Of a DNA stretch of 64,000 nt, positions 34,278-42,932 are shown piece by piece. This DNA is from Anaerolineae bacterium (GTDB taxonomy: Bacteria > Chloroflexota > Anaerolineae > Aggregatilineales > Phototrophicaceae): NCBI GenBank assembly GCA_030950085.1, contig JAUZRW010000042.1, positions 1 to 64,000 of the forward strand, in the 5' to 3' direction. Below the pieces are notes generated by a model. The model was not told the origin of the DNA, did no database searches, and saw only the letters and a list, made by a program, of their open reading frames with translations. A program made the position numbers and the translations under genes. The stretch's first letter is position 1, and every line of letters begins with the position of its first letter.

Positions 34278-35073
34278 TGTGGTGGCGTTTCATGGCTGCT
34301 TCATCCATCAATTGCCGTAAAGCACGCGACTGCTTCCTGTGCTTGAGCACATTTTCGCTGACAATCAAGCCATCGACATCTGCTTTTAAGGCAACTTCAA
34401 CCTCATCAATAGATTGCAATGTGTGCATCAGCATGACTTTACTATGCAAGGGTAGGTCATCTCGAAGCGCGTTCAAATCGGCGACTGTGGTTTCGATATT
34501 GTTAGACAGATTATCGCCAAAGCACAAAACATGCGGACTCAACATTTTTGCAATTTTGAGTTCTGCCATATCATTCACTTGAATCAGGGTGAACATTTTC
34601 CAGCGTTGCGTCATAACCACCACGCGCCGTAAAACATCTTCTGGCAAGAGCGATGCAAATAAAACCAGCCCACTCGCATCTGCCGCCCGTGCCGCCATCA
34701 CCCCATATTCATCAAGCACATAATTCTGATAAATAATCGGTACTGTCTTTGTCCCGCGTGCGACTAGCAGCATATCATCCAAATCTTCGTGATAAATCGA
34801 ATGGTCAGTAAAGAATGATACGGCATCCGCACCGTGCGCGATACAATGCAAAGCACTTGTCACGGGGTCATAAACTTCGGTGCGTGTAATTTGTGCAATC
34901 AAGAAGATTCTGTCGCCATCTGTTGTGTAATTTAACAAACTACGAGGGCGCTTTTGCATCTGTGCAAGCGAAAGAATCGCCTCTGTCGGGGTGTGACGTT
35001 GGCGTTCTTTGACATGTTGGCGTTTGGTTGCCAAGATGATATCACGATTGAGATGGAGACTTCCAGTTGCCAT
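34270..35073 (-). CDS. TrpC-like (indole-3-glycerol phosphate synthase fold) protein without catalytic residues
   Basis: A 267-residue TIM barrel resembling indole-3-glycerol phosphate synthase in overall order of elements: the N-terminal helix, IAQITRTEVYDP (normally IAEIKRASPS), HGADAVSFFTDHSIYHEDLDD, PIIYQNYVLDEY (normally PVLRKDFIIDxYQ), GLVLFASLL, LIQVNDMAEL (normally LVEVHdexEL) and VDGLIVSENVLK. The catalytic Glu/Lys pair, the second Lys and the Glu of the active site are all replaced (Gln61, Thr63, Gln116, Gln165). So tryptophan synthesis is unlikely; either another reaction or a pseudoenzyme. Coupled to a downstream methyltransferase. Candidate -10 TATAAT at 35106-35111 on this strand. 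Confidence 0.72.
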   Translation of the reverse strand: MATGSLHLNRDIILATKRQHVKERQRHTPTEAILSLAQMQKRPRSLLNYTTDGDRIFLIAQITRTEVYDPVTSALHCIAHGADAVSFFTDHSIYHEDLDDMLLVARGTKTVPIIYQNYVLDEYGVMAARAADASGLVLFASLLPEDVLRRVVVMTQRWKMFTLIQVNDMAELKIAKMLSPHVLCFGDNLSNNIETTVADLNALRDDLPLHSKVMLMHTLQSIDEVEVALKADVDGLIVSENVLKHRKQSRALRQLMDEAAMKRHHNG

Positions 35074-35287
35074 GAGTGACTTTCTACTGATATAGACCTC
35101 TGATTATTATAGCAATTTTGACAGATTTTGTGAGTTTCTATCTGCCATCAACCGTCTATTGCACTATAACATTTCACAATGTATGCGTATTCTAAAGTAT
35201 TTTCCATAGAAATGTTGCAAAAAACTCATTATTATTACGACGAAACCTTCATAGACCAACCATTTTGAAAGGTCATCATTTGTTTAA

Positions 35288-35310
35288 GATGGCGTAGTCT
35301 ATGTTATAAT
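35288..35310 (+). promoter_or_regulatory. Candidate promoter of gatC
   Basis: TATAAT at 35305-35310 is a good -10 box 42 bases before the GTG start of gatC. The -35 region (TTTAAG/TTGTTT near 35281) is weak and its spacing uncertain. Confidence 0.4.
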
Positions 35311-35352
35311 AGGCAACAGTTGTCGTCATTACGGAAAAAAGGTTGATGTATA

Positions 35353-35655
35353 GTGGCATCACAATTAACAAACGATGATGTTCAAGACATTGCAGAACTC
35401 GCAAAATTAGATTTGAGTCCTGATGAAATTACGATGTATACTGAACAATTATCACAAATTCTAGGCTATTTTACACTGCTACAAGAAGTAGATACCTCAC
35501 AAATTGAATTGACAGACTCTATTTTACCATTACGGTCTGTGATGCGTGAGGATATGGTAGAAATGGCTTTAACACCCACCACAGCGATTGCCAATGCTGC
35601 GGATGCTGAGGCTAATCAATTTAAGGTGAGCGCCGTTCTCGGCGACGAGTCATAA
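35353..35655 (+). CDS. gatC: Asp/Glu-tRNA amidotransferase subunit C
   Basis: A 100-residue GatC, the small subunit that holds GatA and GatB together in the tRNA-dependent amidotransferase that makes Gln-tRNA(Gln) and/or Asn-tRNA(Asn). Family features: VQDIAELAKLDLSPDE, LSQILGYFTLLQEVDT and the closing ANQFKVSAVL. GTG start; the only nearby ATG is in a different frame and ends at once. gatA and gatB are not adjacent. Twenty bases downstream a receiver gene begins, probably on the same transcript. Confidence 0.88.
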   Translation: MASQLTNDDVQDIAELAKLDLSPDEITMYTEQLSQILGYFTLLQEVDTSQIELTDSILPLRSVMREDMVEMALTPTTAIANAADAEANQFKVSAVLGDES

Positions 35656-35674
35656 CAGGAAAAAGGGAAAAATT

Positions 35675-36529
35675 ATGACGAAGCATCGGCTCTTACTGAT
35701 TGAAGATGATTTCGATGTGGCAGAAATGCTCTTGATGTATTTTCAATCTATTGAATATGAAGTGCTTCATGCTGATACCGGAAAAGAAGGCATCGAACTC
35801 GCACGGACACGCTTTCCACATTTGATTTTGCTCGATGTCATGCTGCCGGATATGAATGGCTATGAAATTTGCTATCAACTACGAAAAATGTCACTCACCA
35901 AATATATCCCGACACTTTTTTTGACGCAACGTGACGAGCGCGCCGATAAGGTACACGGTTTAGAACTCGGTGCGGATGATTATATTACCAAACCATTCGA
36001 TATTGATGAATTGCGCCTACGAGTTGTGGGAGCAATTCGACGAGCTACTCGTGAAAATCTAAACGAACCGCGCACAAGCCTACCGACAGGGTCGCTCATT
36101 GATGAAGAACGTCAAAAACGCGGCAGCACCTATGGCGAAATGGTCTTTAAGTTACATGGCTTCGATGCTTACAGCGATGTCTATAGTTTTATGGCAGCCA
36201 GTGAAGCCCTCTATCATGCTGGCAAAACAATCCGCGATGTGTTGAGTGAGATAGGTCATAATGATGCCTTTGTCGGCATTACAAACAATGATTTTGTCTT
36301 GTTTGTTCGCACAGAAGATAGCGCAGAAGTCGAGAAGCGTGTGACTGAGCGCTACAATATGCAGGTGAAGACATTCTATTCTTATGCCGATGCCAATCAA
36401 GGGGGGATTGTCTTACGCAAGGGTGAAACCGACGAAAAATTCGTGCCAATGATGAGCCTCACCACAGGCGACCCACGACCTATCGCCAAAGAACCTAGCG
36501 AAGCCAGTCGTGACTCTTTTGAGTGGTGA
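35675..36529 (+). CDS. Receiver domain fused to a degenerate GGDEF-like domain
   Basis: A 284-residue protein. The receiver (residues 1-125) is canonical: acidic pair in LIEDDFD, acceptor Asp in LILLDVMLPDMNG, switch Thr in TLFLTQRD, and Lys in DYITKPFD. The C-terminal domain (about 140-265) has the layout of a GGDEF domain, with LPTGSLIDEERQKR at the place of LTGLxNRR, but the active site signature is replaced by GHNDAFVGITNNDFVLF, so c-di-GMP synthesis is unlikely. Such PleD-like remnants may bind nucleotides or a partner. Downstream of gatC by 20 bases. Confidence 0.8.
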   Translation: MTKHRLLLIEDDFDVAEMLLMYFQSIEYEVLHADTGKEGIELARTRFPHLILLDVMLPDMNGYEICYQLRKMSLTKYIPTLFLTQRDERADKVHGLELGADDYITKPFDIDELRLRVVGAIRRATRENLNEPRTSLPTGSLIDEERQKRGSTYGEMVFKLHGFDAYSDVYSFMAASEALYHAGKTIRDVLSEIGHNDAFVGITNNDFVLFVRTEDSAEVEKRVTERYNMQVKTFYSYADANQGGIVLRKGETDEKFVPMMSLTTGDPRPIAKEPSEASRDSFEW

Positions 36530-36743
36530 CAGAAACAGGCACAGTTAGGAAAGCCGCTAAACGGGTGCATTATCAATGGTTTGGCAAAATGGATTTAGCA
36601 CGCTAAACTCTTACAATAATTACGGTGTTTTGAGCGTAGGAGCAAGATGGTTCTTGCCCAATTGAGCGTGTACTACTTTTCCCAAATACGAAGATTAAAT
36701 CTCATTGCTCTCAAAAAAAAGAAAACATGCTATGATATGCACA

Positions 36744-36762
36744 GTGTCTCAATTTGAGATAC
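36744..36762 (+). promoter_or_regulatory. Imperfect palindrome overlapping a likely transcription start
   Basis: GTGTCTCAATTTGAGATAC is a palindrome with 7 of 8 arm positions matching. It starts eight bases after TATGAT (36731-36736), a possible -10 box, and lies upstream of the roadblock gene, so it could be an operator. The 287-base gap 36530-36816 holds no gene. Confidence 0.4.
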
Positions 36763-36816
36763 AATAAGGTACTAGACAATCATTCATCGACTCAACAGCA
36801 CGACAGAGAGGTTTCG

Positions 36817-37218
36817 ATGTCGCAGCAATTCCGTGAGGAAGCACTAACAGACGAACTAAAAAAACTCCATACGCTTGTCACTGGGGTAAAAGCAACCGTT
36901 ATCGTAAATATTGATGGCTTGTTGGTTGCCGCCTACCCATCCGGTGATGATGAGAACCCTCACCAAAACCCGACCAGCAGTCCGCAGGTAGCGGCGATGT
37001 CTGCTACGCTGATTGGTTTGGCAGAAAAAACACTAGGGCGTTTAGCACAAGGCTCATTAGAGCGCCTCTTGATGGAAGGCGAAGATGGTACGATGGTCGT
37101 TTACCCCAGTGGACGGGCTTCTGTCGCTGTATTGGTTGAAAAAGATGCCAATATGGGACAAGTTCTATATGCAACCAAACAGGCGGCTGGGGAGGTCGAG
37201 CGAATTTTGGGAGGGTAG
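36817..37218 (+). CDS. Roadblock/LC7 domain protein
   Basis: A 133-residue Roadblock/LC7 protein, a small fold used as dimeric co-regulator of Ras-like GTPases (MglA/MglB type). The core shows GVKATVIVNIDGLLVAAYPS, a variable loop rich in Asn/Pro, VAAMSATLIGLAEKTLG, LERLLMEGEDGTMVVYP and SVAVLVEKDANMGQVLY. The ATG at 36817 follows GAGAGG; the upstream in-frame ATG at 36754 lies in the promoter region. No small GTPase gene is adjacent. It is convergent with an FHA protein gene, 20 bases apart. Confidence 0.82.
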   Translation: MSQQFREEALTDELKKLHTLVTGVKATVIVNIDGLLVAAYPSGDDENPHQNPTSSPQVAAMSATLIGLAEKTLGRLAQGSLERLLMEGEDGTMVVYPSGRASVAVLVEKDANMGQVLYATKQAAGEVERILGG

Positions 37219-37238
37219 AACAATCTCCCATACTTCGT

Positions 37239-38033
37239 TTAATTCTTCCGTTGGAAATTGACTCGTAAGGTGAGGTTGCCAAAGCGTAATTCATCGCCAT
37301 CGCACAAGGGATGCGTACCGCCAGCTTTGACTTGTTCTCCATTGACGAATGTACCGTTACGGCTACTCAAATCTTTGACGAGTAAGGTCTTTTCTTGTCG
37401 CCTAATCAATGCGTGACGACGACTTAATCCTAAGCGATACGCGCCATGTGGTGTTAAATCAATTTCGGGTGTGTAATCCGTCACATTATCAGCACGTCCG
37501 ACAATTAAATCGCCACCGACCTCTAATATAATCGGTTGGTTGGATTCCACAATATCCAGACGCAACATCATATCATCATCAAAAGGAAGACCTTCGGCGT
37601 TGGCTTGTTCACGTTCGAGGCGCTCTTTTTCAGCTTTAATGGCTTCTTGCTGGAGGTTGCTAGTGGTGTTCCCTGCTTCAGAGAGGTCTATTTCATTTGT
37701 ACCCTCTGCGGCTTCCTCACTGTCTAGCACAGGCAAGGCATTGAGGGCAACTTGTGCATCTTGTTTTACATCTTTTGTCGTTCCGCCGACATCTTTGCTT
37801 ACTGTTGTTTCGGGGGCTTGCATATCCTCATTATCGCTACTTTGTGGCGGCATATTTGCAGATAAGTCATTCTTGCCTTCGAGATTGTCGCTCACAGTCT
37901 TAGTGTCCCCCTGTGCGATATGACTATTATTTGGCTCATTATTGTTAGATGAGTTAACATCCTGCGCTGGCATAGGCGCGTCTGAATTGTCTGATTGTGT
38001 GTTTTGGTCTTCGTTTTTATGAGTCATCAGCAT
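37239..38033 (-). CDS. FHA domain protein
   Basis: A 264-residue protein with a long disordered N-terminus (about 1-160, rich in Asn, Asp, Ser, Thr and Glu) and a C-terminal FHA domain (about 170-262) that binds phosphothreonine. FHA signature: LGLSRRHALIRR, LVKDLSSRNGTFVNGEQV, LCDGDELRFG. The Thr-rich N-terminal region may be the target of a Ser/Thr kinase such as the one at 46450. Start at 38033 or 38027, no clear ribosome binding site. Downstream the coding region meets the roadblock gene end-to-end. Confidence 0.82.
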   Translation of the reverse strand: MLMTHKNEDQNTQSDNSDAPMPAQDVNSSNNNEPNNSHIAQGDTKTVSDNLEGKNDLSANMPPQSSDNEDMQAPETTVSKDVGGTTKDVKQDAQVALNALPVLDSEEAAEGTNEIDLSEAGNTTSNLQQEAIKAEKERLEREQANAEGLPFDDDMMLRLDIVESNQPIILEVGGDLIVGRADNVTDYTPEIDLTPHGAYRLGLSRRHALIRRQEKTLLVKDLSSRNGTFVNGEQVKAGGTHPLCDGDELRFGNLTLRVNFQRKN

Positions 38034-38144
38034 ATCATAATGAGTGTGTATCGCTGTTATTCTATCATTTTCTGTTTACTAGAACAATGCGTTGCGACAT
38101 ATTCAAACCTTTAACCGCTCGATTGATGCAAGATGTTACATTTT

Positions 38145-39263
38145 CTAACCGCCGGGTTGCCCTACTGGTGCGATTCCAGTCGTGGGTGTTGCTGTCGGTT
38201 GATTAGGGTCGATTGTGCTATTCGGGTCAAGGGTTGCCACAAGTCCAGTCCCATTACACTGCGCCTGTACTTCATCACGCTTGATTTGCAGCGACGGTTG
38301 CTGCTGCATGGCTAAGGCGGCATCATATTGTTGCACTGCCCGACAGGGTTCACCACCGACGACAAAGGCATCGCCATAACCGATGTATTGTTCAAACAGC
38401 AATTGATTGGTATTCCGATAATTGGACGCAAAGGCGCGTACCTGATTCAATTGTTGGATAGCAGCCGCATAATTCACATCGAGAAAACCTTGGGCATCCA
38501 AGTAATATTGAGCCACCGTGCGTTCAAAGGCTAAATCTTGCACATCACCATAATTTTCTGCCCGATTCGTCAGTTGAATCGCTTCGGCAAGGCTACCGTC
38601 GCTGCGATATAAGAAAGTGGCACGATTGGTTAGCGATGTAAAGAGTAGCTGATTCACGGTTGCTGTTTCATAATCGGGGTCAATGGCAATGATGGCATCG
38701 AGTGAACGAATTGCTTCGACAGTATTGCCTTCAAACAAGTCATCTCGCGCTTCTTGAAGCAATCCTGCTAAATCATAAATGCTAGTCGGTGCCGCATTCT
38801 CGATAGGAATTTCGGCTGTTGCAGTGGGGAGTTCTGTCGGAAAACTCGTTGCAGTGGCTTCCAATGTTGCTGATGGCATCGGCGTTGCAGTGGCTAAACT
38901 ATTGAGATAGATTTGGGTCGCCTGTGCGATATACGGTTGGGCGCATAAGGGAATCGCACCTTGCTGCATCCAAGTATCATAACGGAGACCAACCAGTTCA
39001 ACCTGTTCACGGGCAATTTGAGTCGGCAAAATTTCGCACTCTCGCGCAATAAATTCTTGCTCACGGGCAACTGCTGTCTTTGCACCAGCATCCGCACCCT
39101 GACGGACTCCAGCTTCACCTGCCACTAGCACAATCGCAAACGATAAAAATATCCCAAAGATGCCGACAATACCCCATACAACACAACCAGGTTCATTATC
39201 TGCATAATCTTCTTCGCGCATTATATCGCTGCGATTTGGTTTTGTTTCTTCAGTTGATAGCAT
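38145..39263 (-). CDS. Single-pass membrane protein with TPR-like extracytoplasmic part
   Basis: A 372-residue protein. A polar N-terminus (about 25 residues) precedes one membrane helix (CVVWGIVGIFGIFLSFAIVL). Then follow a charged region with REQEFIARECE, a Thr/Ala/Pro-rich linker (about 130-165, TATPMPSATLEATATSF), and a region of helical pairs resembling TPRs (LLQEARDDLFEGNTVEAIRS, AIQLTNRAENYGDVQDLAFE, AIQQLNQVRAF). It ends in a Pro/Thr-rich tail. ATG at 39263 follows GCGAGAAG; the longer frame to 39299 is not supported. Function unknown. Confidence 0.7.
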   Translation of the reverse strand: MLSTEETKPNRSDIMREEDYADNEPGCVVWGIVGIFGIFLSFAIVLVAGEAGVRQGADAGAKTAVAREQEFIARECEILPTQIAREQVELVGLRYDTWMQQGAIPLCAQPYIAQATQIYLNSLATATPMPSATLEATATSFPTELPTATAEIPIENAAPTSIYDLAGLLQEARDDLFEGNTVEAIRSLDAIIAIDPDYETATVNQLLFTSLTNRATFLYRSDGSLAEAIQLTNRAENYGDVQDLAFERTVAQYYLDAQGFLDVNYAAAIQQLNQVRAFASNYRNTNQLLFEQYIGYGDAFVVGGEPCRAVQQYDAALAMQQQPSLQIKRDEVQAQCNGTGLVATLDPNSTIDPNQPTATPTTGIAPVGQPGG

Positions 39264-39345
39264 CGCTTCTCGCTTATATACTTGCAAAACGCGGCACATT
39301 ATATAAAAAACTGTTGCTATTGGATAGCGACGTTTGCCCTACGCT

Positions 39346-40092
39346 TCATAACACTTTATAGCATTTGATACGATACCAATATTTATGATGCAAAGCAAAA
39401 CCCAAATGGGCATACAAAGTCTGTGCTGGAGCGTTTTCCGCCACCACTTGTAAATAAGCTGATGATGCCCCTTGCGACAGCCCCCATGCCATCAAGCTAC
39501 TAACTAAGCCCTTGCCTAAGCCTTGCCGCCGTTGTGAGGCATCAACGACAATATCAAATAAGCCGACGAAATTGTCTTTGCGCACAGCCAGCCCAACAGC
39601 CGCATCACCCATCATGGAGCCAAAGCATGTATCGGACTCGATATTTTGCAGCATAGCATGTAATGTCGGGATATGGCGTGGCGCTGTATCGTTCATGCTT
39701 GTATAGGCAGCAAGCCATTTTTCCGTGAATTTTTCTGTGAATTGGAATCGGGTGTCGGTCATCGGGGGATGTTGCGCTAAATCACAAACCAAAACGTGCG
39801 TTTCGCTAAAATAGTCATAACCGTGTTGTGCCAGTGTCGCGTCTAATTCTGAGGGAAAAACAGCTTCATTCATGCGAAAGCGCATATCCAACTGACGCTT
39901 TGCATACAGATTTTCGCAATAGGCAATTTTCTCATCCAACGACAATGACGAGCCATCAAAGGGATTGACACTATTGGCGCGTCCAGTATACCCATTGCTA
40001 AAGCGCAGTAGCCAACCATCATAAAGTTGTGTTTCGAGTGCTGGCCAAGCCCGTAAAGAAATATGCTCCAAGTGACGAATTGCGTCTGCCAT
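39346..40092 (-). CDS. GNAT acetyltransferase
   Basis: A 248-residue acetyltransferase. The N-terminal part (WPALETQLYDGWLLRFSNGY TGRANSV) is typical of GNATs with an additional N-terminal domain; the C-terminal part has motif A DIVVDASQRRQGLGKGLVSS and motif B ASSAYLQVVAENAPAQTLYA. AAGGAA seven bases before the ATG at 40092. Substrate unknown. Confidence 0.85.
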   Translation of the reverse strand: MADAIRHLEHISLRAWPALETQLYDGWLLRFSNGYTGRANSVNPFDGSSLSLDEKIAYCENLYAKRQLDMRFRMNEAVFPSELDATLAQHGYDYFSETHVLVCDLAQHPPMTDTRFQFTEKFTEKWLAAYTSMNDTAPRHIPTLHAMLQNIESDTCFGSMMGDAAVGLAVRKDNFVGLFDIVVDASQRRQGLGKGLVSSLMAWGLSQGASSAYLQVVAENAPAQTLYAHLGFALHHKYWYRIKCYKVL

Positions 40093-40178
40093 GCGATGAT
40101 TCCTTTGTGTTCAGTCAACGCTATACACTATATCGCATTTTTGCAGAGCAGACAGAGATTCAAGTCCAAAAAAGGTTG

Positions 40179-40823
40179 TTACACAGTATTGATATGCCGA
40201 TAAACGAAGTACGAATAGGCGACCAATCCGAGACTCACAGTGACAGTTGTGATGATAATAACGATACCGACTGCTTGTAGCGGCAATATGAGCGATACAA
40301 GCATATTGGTAAGCCCCATACCGACAAACCAGCGTGCGCCGACGCGATGCGTTTTGCGCCAAACACGCTCATCTGCCAATGTCCATGGAGTGCGAATCCC
40401 TGTGAACCAAGTTGGGCGGAAGCGTCCCATTTCATTACCAATGACTGCTAGTAAGAGACTGACAGCGAACAGCAGCAATCGAATCAAGGCTTGTGGGTTA
40501 TCATATTGTGTCAGCATGATAATGTGTATCCCGACCATGAACATCACAAGTGCCAGCCGTACCCGTTCATAAGAGGGCGCGAATTTTTCATAGGAGTCAC
40601 GGCGTGGGTCAATCATTGGCACGATATAGGTGCTGGCAAATACCAAGATGGCAACCAGCGGCATAATAAATACAGCGATTGCTTTGGGTGCGGTATCATC
40701 AACCTCGCCGCTTAAGTTCCAATGTATCGGCAATTCATCCGGCAACGATGGATACAATATAAGACTTGTCACCAACATAATGCCAATGCAGACGGGCATC
40801 ACCCATTGATTATTCAGTTTCAT
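40179..40823 (-). CDS. SdpI-family membrane protein (DUF1648 plus SdpI)
   Basis: A 214-residue protein of the SdpI family, whose Bacillus founder gives immunity to the SdpC toxin and senses it. DUF1648 part at the N-terminus (LILYPSLPDELPIHWNLSGE VDD), six hydrophobic helices and the SdpI motif NEMGRFRPTWFTGIRTPWTL, with WRKTHRVGARWF. Start at ATG 40823 with GGGGAGG six bases upstream; the 3' end of the sdpR-like gene overlaps it by 14 bases. No SdpC-like toxin gene is visible. Confidence 0.85.
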   Translation of the reverse strand: MKLNNQWVMPVCIGIMLVTSLILYPSLPDELPIHWNLSGEVDDTAPKAIAVFIMPLVAILVFASTYIVPMIDPRRDSYEKFAPSYERVRLALVMFMVGIHIIMLTQYDNPQALIRLLLFAVSLLLAVIGNEMGRFRPTWFTGIRTPWTLADERVWRKTHRVGARWFVGMGLTNMLVSLILPLQAVGIVIIITTVTVSLGLVAYSYFVYRHINTV

Positions 40824-41097
40824 TGTCATCCTCCCCAATGTCGAAAAATTCCATGATTTGTTGTACTACCTCTTGAATAACCGATGTATTCAGCGAGTAG
40901 ATGATATTTTGTCCATCCCGTTCAGCGATAACCAATTCCGCATTTTTCAAGATATTCAGATGATGCGACACGCTCGGTTTAGTCATATTAAATGATTTGG
41001 CGATATCCCCTGCTGAGAGGGCTTTATCATTGAGCATTTGCAAGATTTCGCGCCGTGTCGGGTCTGCAAGTGCTTTGAATGTATTGTCCAGAGTCAT
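40810..41097 (-). CDS. ArsR/SdpR-type transcriptional repressor
   Basis: A 95-residue winged-helix repressor of the ArsR family, SdpR subtype. MTLDNTFKALADPTRREILQ, the HTH AGDIAKSFNMTKPSVSHHLN and the wing LVIAERDGQNIIYSLN are standard; no cysteine metal site is present, so it is not a metal sensor. It is the first gene of an operon with the SdpI-like gene (14-base overlap). A perfect palindrome 17 bases upstream of its start is a likely self-operator. Confidence 0.88.
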   Translation of the reverse strand: MTLDNTFKALADPTRREILQMLNDKALSAGDIAKSFNMTKPSVSHHLNILKNAELVIAERDGQNIIYSLNTSVIQEVVQQIMEFFDIGEDDNETE

Positions 41098-41113
41098 AGT
41101 GTCATTTCGATAT

Positions 41114-41129
41114 TTAGATAATTATCTAA
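41114..41129 (-). promoter_or_regulatory. Operator of the SdpR-SdpI operon
   Basis: TTAGATAATTATCTAA is a perfect 16-base palindrome ending 17 bases before the start codon of the repressor gene. Its position and symmetry fit autorepression by an ArsR-family dimer. It lies in the 353-base gap 41098-41450; I see nothing else in that gap. Confidence 0.75.
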
Positions 41130-41450
41130 CAGTCTAAGCAAATTATAGCATAATCCAAATCCAAGTCAATAAAAATATTGTAAATACGCCTTCTTCAACA
41201 TAGCATAGCATTATTTTATGTGCTTTAACCAGTGTAGACGGCTGTTTTCACTGCTCAGTACCAAAGAAGAAATATCGCATATATTGTTAACGCTTTGGGT
41301 CACTACACATGGATACTTCACTCAGAATAGTGTATTGTTACTTGTGCCAATCGACAATAAACGAGGATGGATACTCCAATTATGCCGAAACACCAAAGTT
41401 TGACGTGATGCAAACATTTCGCCCGATGTACGACATCGAGGAATATACCT

Positions 41451-42782
41451 GTGTCGCAACTTGCTAAAGACATCACCATTACCCTTATCGGTCGGATACT
41501 GTATATTGGGCTGGCACTGATAACAAATATCATAATTGCCCGGTATTTAGGTCCCACACTTCAGGGAACATATCAAGTAATTATATTGGTTATGAGTATC
41601 AGCAATTTGATTTTTGGATTGGGACTCAATAGTTCCAATATATTTATTGGGGCGCGTCATCCAGATAAATTGCCTTTTATGGTGGGGAATTCGTTACTGG
41701 CCTCTGTAATTCTTGGGCTGGTAGCGATATTAATTGTCGAGCTTTTAACGCTTTGGATACCTTTCTACCATTATTTGACCAACGTTGGTGTTCCTATCCG
41801 ATTAATGCAATTGGTTTTGTTCTTGCTTCCTGCGATGTTGCTTTGGAACTATTTGAAAGAAATCATACATGCCGTTGGATGGATACTAATTTACAATCTT
41901 CTTTCGCTAGCTCTAATCGTGACTCAACTTGTTTTGATTATCGTATTTTCCGCTTATCAGCAAGATGCGTTGCAGAATGTCATTTTTGCATGGGTAATCT
42001 CTTACATTTTCATTACCATCATAACGATATATTTTGCATTAAGGGCTGTCAATTTTCGGGTTGGGATTAGTCGGTCTATTTTTAATGAAAGTATCTCCTT
42101 TGCGTTGAAAAACCATATCGGTGTGGTGACACAGTTTTTGAATTACCGTGCAGATATTTTCATTATTGGCTTTTTCTACCCACCTGCTTATGTCGGATTT
42201 TATGGAATTGCGACACTTTATGCAGAACGCATGTGGGAAATACCAACGTCAATCCGAACAGCCTTGATGTTCCATGCGGCATCCGATGAAGAACATGCCG
42301 CCGTCATGACCGCCCGTGTTACCCGTGTTGTAGCATTTTTGATTGGAATTTCCTGTCTAATTTTGGCAATCGTGAGTTACCCATTCATTTCCTTTGCATA
42401 TAGCAAAGAATATCTGCCAGCTGTTCCAGCATTGCTTTACCTCTTACCCGGTGTCTGGTTTTTCAGTATCGGTAAACTACTGGCTGTCTATATAGCGACT
42501 GAAAATCATCCTGAGATTGGTTCAATAACGGGATTTATCGCATTAATTGCCACTATAATTCTGGATTTGCTGTTAATACCCTCAATGGGAATTAAGGGTG
42601 CCGCAATCGCTTCTAGCGTCTCTTATACACTATCTAGCGTCATTATCTTATTTGTCTTTGTACGAATGAGTGGCATTGCCATCACAGAAATTCTCGTCCT
42701 CAAGCGCAGGGATCTCATATTTCTCAATCGTATCTTTACAAGGTTTACGAATGCTTTACACCGAAAACCAGCGCCGAAATAA
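41451..42782 (+). CDS. Polysaccharide flippase (Wzx/MATE-MVF type)
   Basis: A 443-residue membrane protein with about twelve helices, of the polysaccharide biosynthesis/flippase family that moves lipid-linked oligosaccharides across the membrane. The opening ITLIGRILYIGLALITNIII ARYLGP and inner repeats (GLNSSNIFIGARHP, VTQFLNYRADIFIIGFFYPP) are typical. GTG start with GAGGAA upstream. First gene of a surface-glycan set with the glycosyltransferases at 42933 and 43874, all on the plus strand. Confidence 0.88.
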   Translation: MSQLAKDITITLIGRILYIGLALITNIIIARYLGPTLQGTYQVIILVMSISNLIFGLGLNSSNIFIGARHPDKLPFMVGNSLLASVILGLVAILIVELLTLWIPFYHYLTNVGVPIRLMQLVLFLLPAMLLWNYLKEIIHAVGWILIYNLLSLALIVTQLVLIIVFSAYQQDALQNVIFAWVISYIFITIITIYFALRAVNFRVGISRSIFNESISFALKNHIGVVTQFLNYRADIFIIGFFYPPAYVGFYGIATLYAERMWEIPTSIRTALMFHAASDEEHAAVMTARVTRVVAFLIGISCLILAIVSYPFISFAYSKEYLPAVPALLYLLPGVWFFSIGKLLAVYIATENHPEIGSITGFIALIATIILDLLLIPSMGIKGAAIASSVSYTLSSVIILFVFVRMSGIAITEILVLKRRDLIFLNRIFTRFTNALHRKPAPK

Positions 42783-42932
42783 CCGTACGTGTACCGTACT
42801 GTACATTTTTTGTAACTTTACACTCATTTTTCTATCTGGTACACTTCATCCCACTATCACGAACTCTAACAAATACAATTCATTGCTTTTTGACCACAAG
42901 AAAAATCGAATCGATATCAAGGTGAACTAAAT

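Noticed and set aside
34270-35073. Annotation as a functional trpC
   Set aside because: Every catalytic residue of the family that I can place is substituted, and no other trp gene is adjacent.
41218-41403. 61-codon open frame in the gap before the flippase gene
   Set aside because: No ribosome binding site, no membrane or domain pattern; probably chance.
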